A stretch of 64,000 nt of DNA from NCBI RefSeq assembly GCF_026642255.1, contig NZ_CP113264.1:1054001-1118000 (forward strand). The letters are read 5' to 3'. The translations under genes were made by a program, and so were the position numbers. The stretch is from Streptomonospora nanhaiensis (lineage in GTDB: Bacteria > Actinomycetota > Actinomycetes > Streptosporangiales > Streptosporangiaceae). Positions 61,949 to 64,000 of this stretch are shown in pieces. Position 1 is the stretch's first letter. Every line of letters starts with the position of its first letter. The notes under the pieces are model-generated. The model was not told where the DNA came from, searched no databases, and saw only the letters and a program-made list of their open reading frames with translations.

Positions 61949-63331
61949 ATGGACGCGCGCGCCCACATCGAGGCCCACAGGGACGAGTTCCTCGCCTCGC
62001 TCGGGGAGTGGCTGGCGATCCCCTCGATCTCGGCGGACCCGGCGCACCACGACGACGTGCGGCGGTCCGCGCGGTGGCTCGCCGACCACCTCGCCGCGAC
62101 CGGCTTCCCCACCGTCGAGGTGTGGGAGACCCCCGGCCTGCCCGCCGTGTTCGCGGAGTGGCCCGCGGCCGACCCCGGCGCCCCCACCGTGCTCGTCTAC
62201 GGGCACCACGACGTCCAGCCCGTCGATCCGCTGGAGGAGTGGGACACCGACCCGTTCACCCCGACCCGGCGCGGCACCTCCCTGTTCGCGCGCGGAGCCT
62301 CCGACGACAAGGGCCAGGTGCTCTTCCACGCCCTCGGCGTGAGCGCCGCCCTGGCGGCCAGCGGGGCCGACGCGCCGCCGGTCACCGTCAAGCTGCTGGT
62401 GGAGGGAGAGGAGGAGTCCGGCTCGGTCCACTTCGCCGACCTGATGAAAGCCAACCGCGACCGCCTCTCCTGCGACGTCGCCGTCATCTCCGACACCACC
62501 ATGTGGGCCGCCGACACCCCGTCCATGTGCGTGGGCATGCGCGGCGTCACCGACGTCGGGATCAACCTGTACGGCCCGGCCCGCGACCTGCACAGCGGCT
62601 CCTTCGGAGGGGCGGTCCCCAACCCCCTCAAGGCCATGAGCGACCTGCTGTCCGGCCTCCACGACGACGACGGCCGCGTCGCGGTCCCCGGGTTCTACGA
62701 CGGGGTCGTCGAGGCGGACCCGGAGGAGCGGGCCCTCATCGCCAGGCTGCCCTTCGACGAGGGGGAGTGGCTGGAGACCGCCGCGTCCACCGCCACCTGG
62801 GGGGAGAAGGGCTACAGCACCCTGGAGCGGATCTGGCTGCGGCCGACCGCCGAGATCAACGGCATGTGGGGAGGGCACACCGGCGCGGGCGGCAAGACCA
62901 TCGTGCCGCGCTCGGCGCACGCCAAGGTCAGCTTCCGGCTCGTGCCGGGCCAGGAGCCGCTGCACGTCCAGGACCGCGTGCGCGCGTACGTGGAGGCCAA
63001 CACCCCCGCCGGGCTGCGGGCCGAACTGGAGTTCGGCGGCCCCGGCGTCCGCGCCTGCGCCTCGGACCTGTCCTCCGCCGCGCTCAAGGCGGCGCGCTCG
63101 GCCATGGAGCGGGCCTTCGGCACACAGGTGCTGTTCACCCGCGAGGGCGGCAGCGGCCCCGAGGCCGACATCGCCGACATCCTCGACGCGCCCCTGGTGT
63201 TCGTCGCCGTCGGACTGGACGAGGACCGCATCCACGCCCCGAACGAGAAGGTGGAGATCCCCCTCCTCCTCAAGGGCGCGGAGAGCATCGCCCACCTGTG
63301 GGAGGAACTGGGCTCCGCGAACCGGGCCTGA
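61949..63331 (+). CDS. M20-family dipeptidase
   Basis: A 460-residue zinc peptidase of the M20/M28 group (carnosinase/DapE-like). His86 and Asp88 (YGHHDVQP), the bridging Asp in RGASDDKGQ (about 119), the catalytic Glu in EGEEESGS (about 155), Asp in SDTT and a late His in EDRIHAPNEKVE form the two-metal site. Length and the SDTTMW/MRGV pattern match the actinobacterial dipeptidases that act on short peptides. Start ATG 61949 has AGGAAAGG upstream. It follows the phosphonate operon but is a separate unit, and a perfect hairpin follows. Confidence 0.9.
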   Translation: MDARAHIEAHRDEFLASLGEWLAIPSISADPAHHDDVRRSARWLADHLAATGFPTVEVWETPGLPAVFAEWPAADPGAPTVLVYGHHDVQPVDPLEEWDTDPFTPTRRGTSLFARGASDDKGQVLFHALGVSAALAASGADAPPVTVKLLVEGEEESGSVHFADLMKANRDRLSCDVAVISDTTMWAADTPSMCVGMRGVTDVGINLYGPARDLHSGSFGGAVPNPLKAMSDLLSGLHDDDGRVAVPGFYDGVVEADPEERALIARLPFDEGEWLETAASTATWGEKGYSTLERIWLRPTAEINGMWGGHTGAGGKTIVPRSAHAKVSFRLVPGQEPLHVQDRVRAYVEANTPAGLRAELEFGGPGVRACASDLSSAALKAARSAMERAFGTQVLFTREGGSGPEADIADILDAPLVFVAVGLDEDRIHAPNEKVEIPLLLKGAESIAHLWEELGSANRA

Positions 63332-63345
63332 GCTCACCTCCGCGC

Positions 63346-63380
63346 CCCGGAACACACGCGGCCACCGCGTGTGTTCCGGG
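63346..63380 (+). terminator. Terminator of the M20 gene
   Basis: A perfect 16-bp stem (63346-63361 with 63365-63380), loop CCA, 14 bp past the stop. Confidence 0.85.
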
Positions 63381-63465
63381 AACGGGCATGCACGGAGCCC
63401 CCCGGGGTGTTACCCCTGTATACGGGGGTCGTGCGGACGGCCCTCCCCGACCCCTGGAAGGACCC

Positions 63466-64000
63466 ATGGACGCCGACGCGATCCCCTCACTGTCCCGCTC
63501 CACCGTCGACGCCGCCGGACACAGGCGTGTGGACGAGGAGTGGCTGGCCAAGGCGTGGGCGGACCCGGACTCCCAGGTCCTGGTGCTGGAGGGCGGAGAC
63601 CCGGGCAGCCACGGCTGGCAGGCGCTCATGGCCAGGCAGTCCCGCGCGCTGGTCACCACCGGGGACACCCGCGAACTCGTGCTCACCGGCACCCGCGACG
63701 CGCCCGAGGGCGAGCGCTACCTGCTCGGCGCCGAGGGCGACCGCGCCTACTTCGCCGTGTGCTCCCCGCGGGAGCTGCTCGCCACCCCCGTCGCGGAGCC
63801 GGCGTCCCTGCGCGAGGTCGGCGCGGTCCTCGACGACCGCGACACGGGCCTCCTGACCCGCGCCGTCGCCCTCGCCAACTGGAACGCCACCCACCGCTTC
63901 TGCCCCCGCTGCGGGGCACGCACCACCCCGGCCGCGTCCGGCCACGTGCGCGTGTGCGAGGAGGAGGGCACCGAGCAGTACCCCCGGATGGACCCCGCGG
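63466..64000 (+). CDS. nudC: NudC-type NAD(H) pyrophosphatase (3' end cut by window)
   Basis: The first 178 codons of a Nudix hydrolase that cleaves NADH or the NAD cap of RNA. The N-terminal beta domain is followed by ALANWNATHRFCPRCG and a second half GHVRVCEEEG, a zinc ribbon of which CPRCG and one further Cys are visible, then YPRMDPA, the lead-in to the Nudix domain, which lies outside the window. ATG 63466 has GGAAGG upstream. The Nudix box cannot be checked here, so activity is inferred from the N-terminal family pattern. Confidence 0.85.
   Translation, partial: MDADAIPSLSRSTVDAAGHRRVDEEWLAKAWADPDSQVLVLEGGDPGSHGWQALMARQSRALVTTGDTRELVLTGTRDAPEGERYLLGAEGDRAYFAVCSPRELLATPVAEPASLREVGAVLDDRDTGLLTRAVALANWNATHRFCPRCGARTTPAASGHVRVCEEEGTEQYPRMDPA

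Overview
The window is about 73 % G+C with dense genes, frequent GTG starts and long antisense shadow ORFs. Gene content is that of a high-GC actinomycete: moeZ, adnA/adnB, typA next to a DUF6758-type gene and a PHP gene, GntR/UTRA, and a TagGH exporter with an sn-glycerol-1-phosphate-dehydrogenase cassette. A Nocardiopsis-like member of the Streptosporangiales is my best guess, but that is inference. No rRNA, tRNA, complete insertion sequence or prophage was seen.

Region 1 (1-24,500) is a cell-envelope glycan locus. It opens with an IspD/TarI-type cytidylyltransferase cut by the window edge, then a TagG/TagH teichoic-acid-type exporter. Next comes a tight five-gene run: a degenerate CDP-alcohol phosphotransferase, a DUF5941-like membrane protein, a cytidylyltransferase-like NTP transferase, an sn-glycerol-1-phosphate dehydrogenase and a CDP-alcohol phosphotransferase. 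A GT2, a nitroreductase, two GT4 enzymes, the UDP-ManNAcA pathway (wecB and a divergent wecC), a coiled-coil GT-like protein and a tandem GT4 protein follow. Together they look like a route making nucleotide-activated polyol phosphate and ManNAcA for an exported wall polymer or glycolipid. The region ends with a two-component system, an AT-rich spacer, a collagen-like membrane protein and a small secreted protein.

Region 2 (24,500-47,500) is mixed housekeeping: an LPXTG-anchored 5'-nucleotidase, a membrane protein followed by a 161-bp MITE, a soluble Ser/Thr kinase, YjbR, RecD2, Nudix, TypA/BipA, DUF6758, PHP phosphoesterase, a metallo-beta-lactamase-fold protein without metal ligands, an alpha/beta hydrolase, a DEAD-box helicase that seems to start at CTG, a MiaE-like ferritin-fold protein, small unknown proteins, a TM-helix channel-like protein, TetR, MoeZ, an SPW-type protein and an alkyltransferase-like DNA-damage sensor.

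Region 3 (47,470-54,800) carries adnA and adnB, whose products form the mycobacterial-type end-resection helicase-nuclease, followed directly by a three-repeat, type I-E-like CRISPR remnant (29-nt repeats, 32/33-nt spacers) without cas genes, and an EF-hand protein. A second, more decayed repeat pair lies at 40,654-40,805.

Region 4 (55,000-61,800) is a phosphonate-utilisation operon: a GntR/UTRA regulator, a candidate operator, an FAD oxidoreductase of the aminophosphonate type, a phosphonatase-like HAD enzyme, and a complete ABC importer (ATPase, two permeases, lipoprotein). An M20 dipeptidase and the start of a NudC-type Nudix hydrolase close the window. Perfect hairpins mark most transcription-unit ends.
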